Of a stretch of DNA of 51,285 nt, positions 27,781-36,073 are shown in pieces. The notes under the pieces were generated by a model. It worked only from the letters and a program-made list of their open reading frames with translations. It searched no databases and had not been told where the DNA came from. Position 1 is the stretch's first letter. Every line of letters starts with the position of its first letter. A program made the position numbers and the translations under genes. Location: assembly GCF_024623065.1 (NCBI RefSeq), contig NZ_JANJZR010000029.1:1-51285 (forward strand), given 5' to 3'. Origin of the DNA: Bacteroides acidifaciens (lineage in GTDB: Bacteria > Bacteroidota > Bacteroidia > Bacteroidales > Bacteroidaceae).

Positions 27781-28304
27781 TATTCTTTAAAATAAATAGA
27801 TTGGTCGTATTGTGAAATTTCATAAGAATCCCCTAATGCTTGCATGACAGGAAGACCGATTAGTATATCTGTTCCTACATTATCATCAATTACTGCTTGG
27901 ATATTAGACAACATATGTTCTACACCTTCTTGATCCACAAAAGAGATCGATTTCAACATATAGACAGCATATTCGCTGGTTTGTCCATTTGCAATTGTAA
28001 CAGGATAATTAGATTTATAGTCACTTATAGAAAGAGTTCCATTTTTCACTAATGCTTCTGCCTCTAATTTAGAAATTTTTAAAGGTAGACTACAACCTGA
28101 ATCCCAAACACCTTCAAATTGAGGACCATTATTTAAACGAACACGGACAACTATAGAATTTTTCTTCATCGAATACGGAATGGCAAACGAAAAATTATGC
28201 TTATTCCGTTCATTAGGAAATTGTGAAGGGCGATAAGCCTTTTTATTCTCACACGAAGAGATAAGCATCAACATCGCCAAACCAAAAAAAATCAACTTTT
28301 TCAT
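27780..28304 (-). CDS. lipoprotein retropepsin-like aspartyl protease
   Basis: 174 aa. A lipoprotein signal ends in the lipobox LISSC (Cys18). The mature domain has VWDSGCSLPLKIS with the catalytic Asp68-Ser69-Gly70 triplet, and ILIGLPVMQALG near the C-terminus matches the hydrophobic-hydrophobic-Gly that packs against the active site in clan AA proteases. The single short domain implies a homodimer, as in retropepsins. Residues between are beta-rich. It should act in the periplasm on the membrane side, next to two proteins with periplasmic beta domains that could be substrates or partners. Confidence 0.82.
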   Translation of the reverse strand: MKKLIFFGLAMLMLISSCENKKAYRPSQFPNERNKHNFSFAIPYSMKKNSIVVRVRLNNGPQFEGVWDSGCSLPLKISKLEAEALVKNGTLSISDYKSNYPVTIANGQTSEYAVYMLKSISFVDQEGVEHMLSNIQAVIDDNVGTDILIGLPVMQALGDSYEISQYDQSIYFKE

Positions 28305-28331
28305 ACTGGAATTTATTTAATGTTTAAAAAC

Positions 28332-30032
28332 TTATTTGCGGGAAGTAGAAGAGTCAGAACTTCCTGTTACTATTTTACGAGTCAAGAAAAGCCTCTCCCT
28401 CTTACTTGAATCATAACCTTTAGGTCCGTATGCAATAATCACAGAACCAGTGCCATTTTGTATCTCTACAGGAACATTCTGTTTATTATCTGTTGTTCCC
28501 GAACAACCTTGATACCTCCATCCATAGTCACCTATGGAAACAAACTTCGTAGCTTCTGCAGTAAGCACTTCTCCTACAACAACCGTATCATTCATATTCA
28601 ACAGCTGTCCATTATCGCGTTTCACTACAAGACCAAAATCAGGTCGTGAAGGAGCAGATTCTTGAGTTATATTAATTTGCTTCTCAAAACTACCTGCCTT
28701 TATCATAAAACTACACGCCCTCTTTGGTCCTGAATTTTCTTTTATTCCAACAGACAATCGATTTTTTTCTTTTTTAGTCAATGTTATCCACGAACTATAT
28801 TCTTCTCGCAAATCAAAACCCCATTCTCCATCTGTTTCTATAGTAATATCAAAATCCCCGCCTTTACTGTCAAAATCCTTCTTCACAGGAAATGCGTCTA
28901 ACATTGTAGCCATTGACTTGGAAGATTGAATAGCCAAAGCCGTATCTGAACTTGCCTTCGACAAAAGAGAATCCTTTAGAATCCCGCTCACTTCTTTTTT
29001 AAGAGTTTGCGGGAAATCACGAAAAAAGCCGTAACTCATCAAACTACTTAGTATCACAAGAATCAAAATAATAAAAAGCAAACATATCTTCAAAAGATCC
29101 ATTTTATTTTTAGACCGATATTGCGACTTTTTATCTTGCCATTTGGATATTGATTTTCCAATCTTAGCATATTTTTCCAACTCGCCACGAACTGTTTCAA
29201 TCACAGCCTCATATTTGCTATTTTCAGCTAACAATGATTCTATTTTCGCATCTTTTTGCTGCATCTGCAAATTCAAATCTTCTATATCTGCACGAACTTT
29301 AGATTTTTCAGACCTCCTACATTCATCACGCTCCTTCCAATCTCTGTTCTCTGCCTCCAAAACCCTAACACGCCTCTGTAATATCTCCATATTTAGAGTA
29401 TATAGTCCATATTCTTCGGAAATATATAAACGACCTACTTTACACAAACTATTAAAGGATACAAGAGAGTTACATACATCTACCCCCACTTTAACACCAT
29501 GCCAAGAATCATAATCAGCAATATGAACACTTGAATCTATCACCATACCATGCCCACCTACAATCTTAGAAAAAGCCTTCTCTATATTCTGATTGAAAAG
29601 CGACAAAAATGCTTTTTCCACATCAAACTGAGGTATGACATATTGCTCTTCACCATTCTCATTGGTGCCTATAATTTTCTTTGTTTTAAGCAACTGGGTA
29701 TATGCATCATACAACATTCTATATATAGCTTCCGGGAATACATAAACACCTTGACATGCTATACTTAAAGCAAAATACTGTCCTTTTCTTCCGTTCTGAC
29801 CGCTACCACTACATTCATTATTTACAAATGAATAAATGCTGAAAACTTTCCCATTCTGATTTCTGTATAAGTCCACAAATAAAGCCAATTTTGCAGACGA
29901 CTCTTTCTGGCGGAGTACACGCCCCTGAAAATACTTGTTTGCAATATCATTGCAAAATGTCTCAGGAGCATTGTCCGGTATAAACACACTTTGTCCTACC
30001 GAAGACCCATGTATAAAAGCAAATAGTTCCAT
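28332..30032 (-). CDS. coiled-coil single-span membrane protein with a BACON domain
   Basis: 566 aa. The cytoplasmic N-terminal domain (1-200, with GQYFALSIACQGVYVFPEAIY) is followed by a long coiled coil (about 218-290), one membrane span (314-334) and periplasmic domains. Residues about 375-460 match a BACON domain (GEWGFDLREEYSSWITLTKK, then INITQES), a beta-sandwich of Bacteroidetes proteins that binds glycans, mucin or other proteins. The final 90 residues are another beta domain ending in a Ser/Arg tail. It starts 3 bp after the GTPase gene, so the GTPase probably acts on the cytoplasmic part of this receptor-like protein. Confidence 0.85.
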   Translation of the reverse strand: MELFAFIHGSSVGQSVFIPDNAPETFCNDIANKYFQGRVLRQKESSAKLALFVDLYRNQNGKVFSIYSFVNNECSGSGQNGRKGQYFALSIACQGVYVFPEAIYRMLYDAYTQLLKTKKIIGTNENGEEQYVIPQFDVEKAFLSLFNQNIEKAFSKIVGGHGMVIDSSVHIADYDSWHGVKVGVDVCNSLVSFNSLCKVGRLYISEEYGLYTLNMEILQRRVRVLEAENRDWKERDECRRSEKSKVRADIEDLNLQMQQKDAKIESLLAENSKYEAVIETVRGELEKYAKIGKSISKWQDKKSQYRSKNKMDLLKICLLFIILILVILSSLMSYGFFRDFPQTLKKEVSGILKDSLLSKASSDTALAIQSSKSMATMLDAFPVKKDFDSKGGDFDITIETDGEWGFDLREEYSSWITLTKKEKNRLSVGIKENSGPKRACSFMIKAGSFEKQINITQESAPSRPDFGLVVKRDNGQLLNMNDTVVVGEVLTAEATKFVSIGDYGWRYQGCSGTTDNKQNVPVEIQNGTGSVIIAYGPKGYDSSKRERLFLTRKIVTGSSDSSTSRK

Positions 30033-30035
30033 AAG

Positions 30036-30959
30036 TTACCAAAGTTTTACAATTTTTTCCCATAGACTAGCAGGATAAACTGGACCTGAAGCTGTATAAC
30101 TGCTACCATCGTCGGGATAAGTTCCTGTACAGAAAGGCAAGAAAGTATAATTCTCTATATCCCAAAAAAGAAATCTCTTCTTAAAAAACAAGTTTGGATA
30201 AAACTCCTTTGCGTTGGCAAATATAGCAGACAAATTGGAAACCCCACTGGTATTTGCCCATAAACCATTTTGAGGCAAATCTACTTTATTATAAAGAAGG
30301 ATAACTTTACTGGGATGATGAAGAACATAACGGTTATATAAGTTAATCATTTTTTGTTCATACTTCATACGTAGTGCCGGATTGTTTCTAAACGATGGAG
30401 TTGAATCCAAATCAAGCAAGATTATATAGACAACTTTACGTTGCTTATTTGGTGTGATTTGTGCAATTTTATCCAGATAATTTTTAAATGGGATATTAGG
30501 TTCTTGCAAAGATTTTGTTAAGTTGAAAAAATCCTCCCCGGGAGCTTCCAAGAAATGAGCGACAACATTTCCCCTTCCATCTATAATGTCAGCCAGTAAA
30601 TAATCAACTGTATTCGGCATTTTCTCATCCGTTTTAGCTATAATTTCTTCAAAATCTCTACAATCTACTTGATATTTTTCTGTATTCAGCAATGTGGTAT
30701 TTGCCGAAATGGTATACCCCAATCCCGATTTATAAAGGTAACTGGCAAGACTTTTCAACACCATGCTTTTACCGCTTGCCGGAGGTCCGCAAAGTACCAC
30801 AAACGGTGCGGAGTCACTCGGAATTTGAGGTTGAACATTAGGTGATGTAGAAGTTCTTTTTACATCATTAGAAGCAACCGGCTTCTCATCCAAAGCAGCA
30901 GTTTCACCACCAACAAAATTGAAAGTTCCTACAGAGTTTTCAGTGTTTAAATTTTCCAT
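30036..30959 (-). CDS. P-loop GTPase of the accessory block
   Basis: 307 aa. A disordered N-terminus (1-50) precedes a TRAFAC-like GTPase domain: G1/Walker A GPPASGKS (58-65), a G3-like acidic segment EAPGEDFF (138-145) and G4 LLYNKVDLP (221-229) with NKxD specifying guanine. I see no membrane span. It looks like the small GTPases that accompany GAP-like or effector proteins in NTPase-based bacterial conflict systems, but I cannot assign a named subfamily from memory. Its stop lies 3 bp from the start of the BACON receptor gene and it follows a membrane protein gene at 30 bp. A switch controlling the neighbouring membrane proteins is the most economical role. Confidence 0.85.
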   Translation of the reverse strand: MENLNTENSVGTFNFVGGETAALDEKPVASNDVKRTSTSPNVQPQIPSDSAPFVVLCGPPASGKSMVLKSLASYLYKSGLGYTISANTTLLNTEKYQVDCRDFEEIIAKTDEKMPNTVDYLLADIIDGRGNVVAHFLEAPGEDFFNLTKSLQEPNIPFKNYLDKIAQITPNKQRKVVYIILLDLDSTPSFRNNPALRMKYEQKMINLYNRYVLHHPSKVILLYNKVDLPQNGLWANTSGVSNLSAIFANAKEFYPNLFFKKRFLFWDIENYTFLPFCTGTYPDDGSSYTASGPVYPASLWEKIVKLW

Positions 30960-30989
30960 ATTCCTATTTTTTTATATTACACATCATTT

Positions 30990-32111
30990 TTATCTTGCCA
31001 TTATACGTAGCACATAAGCTATAATATCTATTATCAACGAGAACAAAATCCACCCCAGCAATTTCATATCATTAGGCAATCTGCCATGAAGCATATCATC
31101 CCAAACATTAAATGTACTGAACATCCTGGAAGAAGGGTAACTTCTATACCTTCCTTCATCACTATCATCCACATTTTCAGCCTTGTTTTCTTTCATCTGC
31201 TGCCTTATTGCAGTTTGGACATCTTTATCCAATCGATGAAAGACATTATTTGTCAGCTGGACTTTTGAGAACTGATAATAGACATCCGGTGTTGCTATTT
31301 CTGTAATTTGAGGAATATCCACAACATACAAACTATCATTAATGAATTGCCTGATTAAATCCATATCCTTGATTTGGGGAATCATCCTCTTGTAATAATC
31401 TCTAATAACAGATTCTCTTCTTAGCAAATTCTCCGCAATTCTTATTTTATACTTTTCTTTTAATGCCATCACTTCTCGTGCACCTGTTTTCCCCCTATCC
31501 CCTTTATCTTTATCTTCATCAAATATAGAATGCTCATAGGTATATTGGTCTCCAAATTTACCGGCAGTTCTTGCAAAATAGCCCTCAATATCCTTCAAGT
31601 ACCCAATAGCCCTATCGCCAAATCCATAACGAACAGATGACTGGCATTCGCGTTCAAAATTACCAGCCAAATTTTGAACAGATGATTCACATAGAGCAAT
31701 ATCTGCGGCCTCTTTTTCTTTTATACCATTTTTACTATCTTGAACAGTCCTTTCTACATAGTTTTTATAAATTCCCAATTCTGAATTTATCACCTTCAAT
31801 CCTTCATTGCTCATAAACATATAATGAACATTGGTAGCAAAACTTACTCCCCAAAACAATAAGAAACCCAATAGTCCCAAAATAAATTTTGATTTACTTG
31901 GATTAAAACAGTTTTGCATTTCACCAATTACAGTACTTAAGCAATATCCGGCCATCAAAGCTACTATGAAAACAAATACAAATACCGCCCATACTTGTGT
32001 CAATTCAAATGACATTGCTACAGATTTTGCGGTCAAGTATGAGCTATAAACCGCAAACAAACAATATCCTGCCCAGCAGGAGATCTTTTTTACAATACTA
32101 AATCTATTCAT
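30990..32111 (-). CDS. multi-span membrane protein with central helical domain
   Basis: 373 aa. Hydrophobic segments at about 10-28, 38-60 and 76-95 form an N-terminal membrane bundle, and one more (about 352-372, LGWILFSLIIDIIAYVLRIM) ends the protein. The central 100-350 region is charged and helical (KEKYKIRIAENLLRRESVIRDYYKRM) and probably extracytoplasmic if the spans alternate simply. No catalytic motif is visible. The gene lies between the GTPase and GH13 genes with short spacers, so it is likely part of the same membrane complex. No family recognised. Confidence 0.75.
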   Translation of the reverse strand: MNRFSIVKKISCWAGYCLFAVYSSYLTAKSVAMSFELTQVWAVFVFVFIVALMAGYCLSTVIGEMQNCFNPSKSKFILGLLGFLLFWGVSFATNVHYMFMSNEGLKVINSELGIYKNYVERTVQDSKNGIKEKEAADIALCESSVQNLAGNFERECQSSVRYGFGDRAIGYLKDIEGYFARTAGKFGDQYTYEHSIFDEDKDKGDRGKTGAREVMALKEKYKIRIAENLLRRESVIRDYYKRMIPQIKDMDLIRQFINDSLYVVDIPQITEIATPDVYYQFSKVQLTNNVFHRLDKDVQTAIRQQMKENKAENVDDSDEGRYRSYPSSRMFSTFNVWDDMLHGRLPNDMKLLGWILFSLIIDIIAYVLRIMAR

Positions 32112-32165
32112 ATTAAAAAAATTAAATTATATTACTAATACGTAACTACTATCCGTTACACATAT

Positions 32166-34061
32166 TTATTTCCAACGCTTTGGGGCACGAACATCATCAT
32201 CACCATTGGGACTATTGTTTATATCTTCATCATTACACATGCTATCCTCTGTTCCATAATAGACAATCATCGGATAAGGTAAACTGCTCATTAAACAAAT
32301 TGCCTCTTGCAATAAAGAACGGTCGTTTCTACAATAATACAGGAATCTATTTGTGTCATGATTATCTACAAAAACAAATGGAGTAAAATATACTGGATAG
32401 CGAGAAAAATGTTGTTCCAACCGTCTTCTCAGCTGTTGATTATCAAGCAATCGTTCACCAGAGCATACCGTTTCTACAAGTATATTCATAAACGAAAAAT
32501 CGAGTATGCCATCTAAGACTCCAGCATAATCCAGTTGTATCATTTCTTGAATATCAGAATTGTTCATCGTAGAATAATTCATTGCTAAATCTTTTCGACG
32601 AGCATTTATAAATTCAATCTGCATAAAATCTCTTGGATTTTGCAGCCAAGCTTCTCCAATAATAAAAATCTGTGGATTTATTCTTTTCAATTGAGCGGAC
32701 AGCTCCCTCAAAAAAGAAAAAGGAACACCAATAGCATGATCTATTCTTAATCCATCAATCCCCATTTTTGCCATTCTTACCGCAACTGATATCATATACT
32801 CGGCAGTAGCGGAATTATGTAAATTGAATTTTGGCAAATCAGGATAATTTTGGTAAGACACAAATCCACCAAGTCTACTTTCATCAAAATAGAACCAATT
32901 TTTATACTTACTATCCACATTATTTTGAGCCGATTGAAATATTGCATTTCCCAAATGACAATGATTGGGAACATAATCGCAAATTACTTTTATTCCCTTT
33001 TTATGAGATTCCATTATCAAATTCTGGAAATCATTCCAAGACCCAAAATGTGTATCAACTTCTTCGTAATTAGTTACATGATACCCATGATAATTCCTTG
33101 TCGCGAATATAGGTGTTAATAAAATCGCGTTATATCCTAAAGAGCTAATGTAATCAAGTTTATTTATAATTCCCTGTATGTCACCACCGTAAAATCCATC
33201 CGAATCAATAGTGGGGTTTGTTGTCCAATTTCCACAAAATCTATCTATCATGATATGGTATATAGAAAGACAAGAAAAATTTATTGATTCATTATCAATA
33301 CACTTCTCATTCAAATCGGAACAATTGCGGTTATCATAGATAGATGGAGGAAGCGGATTCACAGAGAATTTATGTCCCCCCATTCTTATGCAATCGCTAC
33401 TTTGGCAACATCTCCGACTATAATAACGGCAATCACTACGACAGTAGCCGCGCTTTTTTTCCTGTTGTTTTCGTCTCCGACTGTCATCAATTCGTTCTTT
33501 TCTCAATTTACCCAATAGTAGCTCATGATACATTGCTGTCATAATACATACACAAAAAAGCAGTATCAAAAAAAGAATAATCACCTGAATGTTTCTTGAT
33601 ATTGGAATATTAATATACTGCAAGTTATGTTCTATAGCAACAAGTATAAGAACAAACCAACTCGTAAATAATACATTGGGAGCGAATTTAAAAAACATCA
33701 AGAATCTCATCCTACTATTCATTATAAAAACAGGAGCTAAAGACACTCTATGTGGGTACGGGTATTTTTTCTTACAATCGTCCCAATTATCATACTCATC
33801 CCACATCTCATAAACATGCCCTATGGATAGTTCGCTAACACACATAGAATAAATTGCAGACAAAGCAAGGAATAATCCCATTAAAAGGATTAAAATTATT
33901 ATTACCTCCTTTAAATCATTATACTGTATTGCACAAAGCCCAGTAAATAAAAGAGCATGAGCACTCATAATCCAAGTCACATTATGATTCTGATGTTCAG
34001 TTTCATCTTTCTGTTGATTGTACATATGATCTACAGTTTTATTAATGAATTCTTGTTTCAT
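32166..34061 (-). CDS. membrane-anchored GH13 (alpha-amylase family) protein
   Basis: 631 aa. Residues 1-185 hold four hydrophobic spans (about 27-46, 52-74, 125-144, 157-177). A very basic, cysteine-containing linker follows (about 186-230, RKERIDDSRRRKQQEKKR), which by the positive-inside rule places the rest in the cytoplasm. Residues 260-610 are a GH13 TIM barrel with all four signature regions: CDYVPNHC (361-368), GLRIDHAIG with nucleophile Asp441, IIGEAW with acid/base Glu470, and FVDNHDTNRF with Asp569. The usual C-terminal beta-sandwich is missing; the protein ends in a short acidic, Asn-rich tail. Cytosolic amylases are normally soluble and starch-utilisation amylases are exported, so this architecture is unusual. 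Substrate unknown. Confidence 0.85.
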   Translation of the reverse strand: MKQEFINKTVDHMYNQQKDETEHQNHNVTWIMSAHALLFTGLCAIQYNDLKEVIIILILLMGLFLALSAIYSMCVSELSIGHVYEMWDEYDNWDDCKKKYPYPHRVSLAPVFIMNSRMRFLMFFKFAPNVLFTSWFVLILVAIEHNLQYINIPISRNIQVIILFLILLFCVCIMTAMYHELLLGKLRKERIDDSRRRKQQEKKRGYCRSDCRYYSRRCCQSSDCIRMGGHKFSVNPLPPSIYDNRNCSDLNEKCIDNESINFSCLSIYHIMIDRFCGNWTTNPTIDSDGFYGGDIQGIINKLDYISSLGYNAILLTPIFATRNYHGYHVTNYEEVDTHFGSWNDFQNLIMESHKKGIKVICDYVPNHCHLGNAIFQSAQNNVDSKYKNWFYFDESRLGGFVSYQNYPDLPKFNLHNSATAEYMISVAVRMAKMGIDGLRIDHAIGVPFSFLRELSAQLKRINPQIFIIGEAWLQNPRDFMQIEFINARRKDLAMNYSTMNNSDIQEMIQLDYAGVLDGILDFSFMNILVETVCSGERLLDNQQLRRRLEQHFSRYPVYFTPFVFVDNHDTNRFLYYCRNDRSLLQEAICLMSSLPYPMIVYYGTEDSMCNDEDINNSPNGDDDVRAPKRWK

Positions 34062-34108
34062 CGTTTAATCAAATTTATTTAATCTATCGGCATTTTTATT
34101 TCTTAAAG

Positions 34109-34214
34109 AATTGAGTCCACTTTAAAAAAGTGCATTTCACATTTTCATCCCCTTTCAAAAGCATCTGTAAGGCGTTAATCTCTGATAAAAAGACTTTTTA
34201 AAGTGGACTCAATT
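34109..34214. repeat. MITE-like element with 22-bp terminal inverted repeats
   Basis: The left arm (34109-34131, AATTGAGTCCACTTT then an A-run) and right arm (34193-34214, ending AAAGTGGACTCAATT) are inverted repeats differing only by one base in the A/T run. The 106-bp element holds no gene. The size and arms fit a non-autonomous transposable element; a long hairpin acting as a terminator is the alternative. It occupies most of the 243-bp gap between the lipoprotein and GH13 genes; nothing else is seen there. Confidence 0.6.
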
Positions 34215-34304
34215 AGTTTATTTTATAATTCATTATTTAATGGCACTTTTAGTAATTAAGTGACTCTTTGTTCTCATTTTTCTAAATTATAATTATCAAC
34301 TATA

Positions 34305-34814
34305 TCACTCCTTACCCTTTATTTCCACCAAATATATTTCCCCCAGCTGAGTATAAACTGCATCATCTGTCTTATAATGACTTTCACCTTCTATTTTCAT
34401 CCCTGATGTAAAGTCCGCAGGAACTGTCCATCTAAAAGAAGGTGCGTCAGCAGTAACTTTGCGGGTGGTTCCATCGGGCATTGTGAAAAATGCTTCTTTT
34501 TCTTCCGGTTCGGACGGATTGAACGTTATCTCAACCTCATCACCTGCCTCGACCGGAAGTTCATTACTCTTTGATTGACCATCCACAATTATTGTCTGGC
34601 CATTACTCGTGACTTTTATCGTCCAATTACTGGAAACAACCATTCCCCTACCTGCTATTGCAGCAACTTCATTATCACTATCCGCACTAAGATTTACTGC
34701 CTTAAAATCAAAGCCGTTCGAAACTATTTTCGGTTTAGCTCCTTCACAACTCAGCACCCCCAACGCTAAAACAACCATCATCAAACCACTCAGCAATGCT
34801 TTCTTATTCTTCAT
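34305..34814 (-). CDS. lipoprotein with one beta domain, unknown function
   Basis: 169 aa from the ATG at 34814. A longer reading from GTG 34844 begins inside the conserved leader element and is rejected. The signal peptide ends in the lipobox VLSC, and the mature part is a beta-rich domain (NWTIKVTSNGQTIIVDG, VEAGDEVEITFNPSEP) of about 140 residues. It is the first gene after upxY and has its own promoter near the end of upxY, so it may be expressed with or without antitermination. Position at the head of module B suggests a surface component. Confidence 0.78.
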   Translation of the reverse strand: MKNKKALLSGLMMVVLALGVLSCEGAKPKIVSNGFDFKAVNLSADSDNEVAAIAGRGMVVSSNWTIKVTSNGQTIIVDGQSKSNELPVEAGDEVEITFNPSEPEEKEAFFTMPDGTTRKVTADAPSFRWTVPADFTSGMKIEGESHYKTDDAVYTQLGEIYLVEIKGKE

Positions 34815-34829
34815 CTTTCCAAACCCTTG

Positions 34830-34847
34830 ATTCGTGTCGGGCACAAC
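34830..34847 (-). promoter_or_regulatory. copy B of the 18-bp conserved leader element
   Basis: GTTGTGCCCGACACGAAT on the minus strand, identical to 22595-22612, with the same AGGGT two bases further on and the same 15-16 nt distance to the ATG. Here it lies downstream of the predicted start site (about 34860), so it would be part of the mRNA leader. Confidence 0.65.
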
Positions 34848-34866
34848 GTCTTATATGTTTATCAAT

Positions 34867-34898
34867 CAAATTTATTCTTCTACTTCACCTTCTCCAAA
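34867..34898 (-). promoter_or_regulatory. Bacteroides-type promoter before the lipoprotein gene
   Basis: Minus-strand TTTG (34898-34895), a 20-bp spacer and TAAATTTG (34874-34867) match the TTTG/TAnnTTTG consensus. The -33 box and most of the spacer lie within the last codons of upxY. The start site would be near 34860. Confidence 0.65.
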
Positions 34899-35608
34899 AA
34901 CGCACTCGGGATATACGCTGTGGCAACCGTCATCAATCCGTCAATCACAACCGCCACACGCTGCTGTCCCTGATAGCGTGCCACCCTCCCCACGACACCC
35001 GCAAACTGTCCTTCGATGATACGAACCGGCTGCCCTTCTTTGAATTTTTCTATTTCGCCCATAGACACAATGAGATTCTCCGTATCGGCAGCACAAATAA
35101 TCCTAAGATTTTCAATTTGGTGGTCCGGAACGATGAGAGGTTTCTTGACAACGTTGTTGCCAACATGCAGATGACGATAATAAAAGCGGAGATAAGGGAG
35201 ATTTACATTATCATAGACGAGGGATTTCATTTGCTCTTCCGTCCCGTAAGCGAAGAAAATATTGGGAAGGCGGGACTCTTCAACAGTTCGACGTTTTCCA
35301 TCAACCAATTTTACACGGGTCAGGGTTGGATAGAAGGCGACAACGTTGTTCTTTATAAAATAATCGTAGGCTTTTTTCTCACGGCCGTATGTGGTGCGCA
35401 GAGCATACCAGTGGGGACGCGACAACGCATTTCGGGTGGACACCCCTGTTGGTAAGTTCTCTGCCGGAAACGGCTTTTGAACTGCGGGGAGAGCGTCGGG
35501 GGCAAGCCCGGCGCAAGGAGGAGGTGGTATGCCGTCTCCTATGCTTTTTACATCTACGGATGTGGCGCTATATGATTCCATATCGTGATGGCACTTTGTC
35601 ATAGACAT
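34880..35608 (-). CDS. upxY: UpxY-family NusG-like transcription antiterminator
   Basis: 242 aa from the ATG at 35608 (MSMTKCHHD); 35602 and 35581 are also possible, and the in-frame extension to a TTG at 35758 looks non-coding. A Pro-rich N-terminal extension leads to the NusG domain RPHWYALRTTYGREKKAYDYF and ends with a KOW-type segment EGQPVRIIEGQFAGVVGRV. UpxY proteins bind RNA polymerase and let it pass termination signals in the long leader of their own operon, usually a capsule locus where upxY is gene one and upxZ gene two. Here no upxZ and no glycosyltransferases follow; the downstream genes are the accessory block. The symbol denotes the family. Confidence 0.9.
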   Translation of the reverse strand: MSMTKCHHDMESYSATSVDVKSIGDGIPPPPCAGLAPDALPAVQKPFPAENLPTGVSTRNALSRPHWYALRTTYGREKKAYDYFIKNNVVAFYPTLTRVKLVDGKRRTVEESRLPNIFFAYGTEEQMKSLVYDNVNLPYLRFYYRHLHVGNNVVKKPLIVPDHQIENLRIICAADTENLIVSMGEIEKFKEGQPVRIIEGQFAGVVGRVARYQGQQRVAVVIDGLMTVATAYIPSAFLEKVK

Positions 35609-36066
35609 GACTCGGTGCAAAACAAAAAAGCGCGAGTTCGTCCTGTTGTCCGTCCCACACACCGAGGCTCTAGCACTGCCTATCGTAGTTGAACAGACAA
35701 CGTCAGAGCCCACGCCGATATGAATATCATCACCGTAAAAAGAATAATAAAGTAACAATACTGCATCCCGACAGGATACAATTCGTGCTTACTATTTTTT
35801 ACGGGATAGATGAATCACACCCGGGGCATCTACCGTTGCCCATGTTCAAGACTACGATTGCCGTCAATTTGCTAGATTTCGGTGTATCTCAAACAGAGCG
35901 TCAAGTAAACGCCTTTTTATGTATTTTCTTAGACTGTCCTTCCCACCCATACCCGTTTTGTGTAAACCTGCTTTTATGACTTCGCTACACTCTACATGGC
36001 GTGGGCTACCCTCCTAATGTTGCAAAGACACATCTGTCCTCGACACTAAAACTGGGGTATGACAGT
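35609..36066 (-). promoter_or_regulatory. long untranslated leader of upxY
   Basis: From the predicted start site (about 36066) to the upxY ATG there are about 460 nt without a convincing ORF in either strand. UpxY-dependent operons need such leaders, because antitermination acts on pausing and termination sites within them. I see no single strong terminator hairpin here. The direct repeat ATACAATTCGT at 35777 recurs at 36121 upstream of the promoter. Confidence 0.55.
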
Positions 36067-36073
36067 CTGAATA

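Noticed and set aside
34815..34844. GTG start for the lipoprotein at 34844
   Set aside because: It begins inside the conserved 18-bp element, adds ten residues before a good signal peptide, and the same element elsewhere is out of frame with its gene.
34796..35455. Plus-strand 219-residue frame opposite upxY
   Set aside because: Antisense shadow of a well-supported NusG-like gene with no recognisable motifs.
12241..35608. Integrative element or prophage
   Set aside because: No integrase, no att repeats at the borders, no phage or conjugation genes were seen.
35609..35758. N-terminal extension of upxY to 35758
   Set aside because: It needs a TTG start, and family members known to me begin near the Met at 35608.
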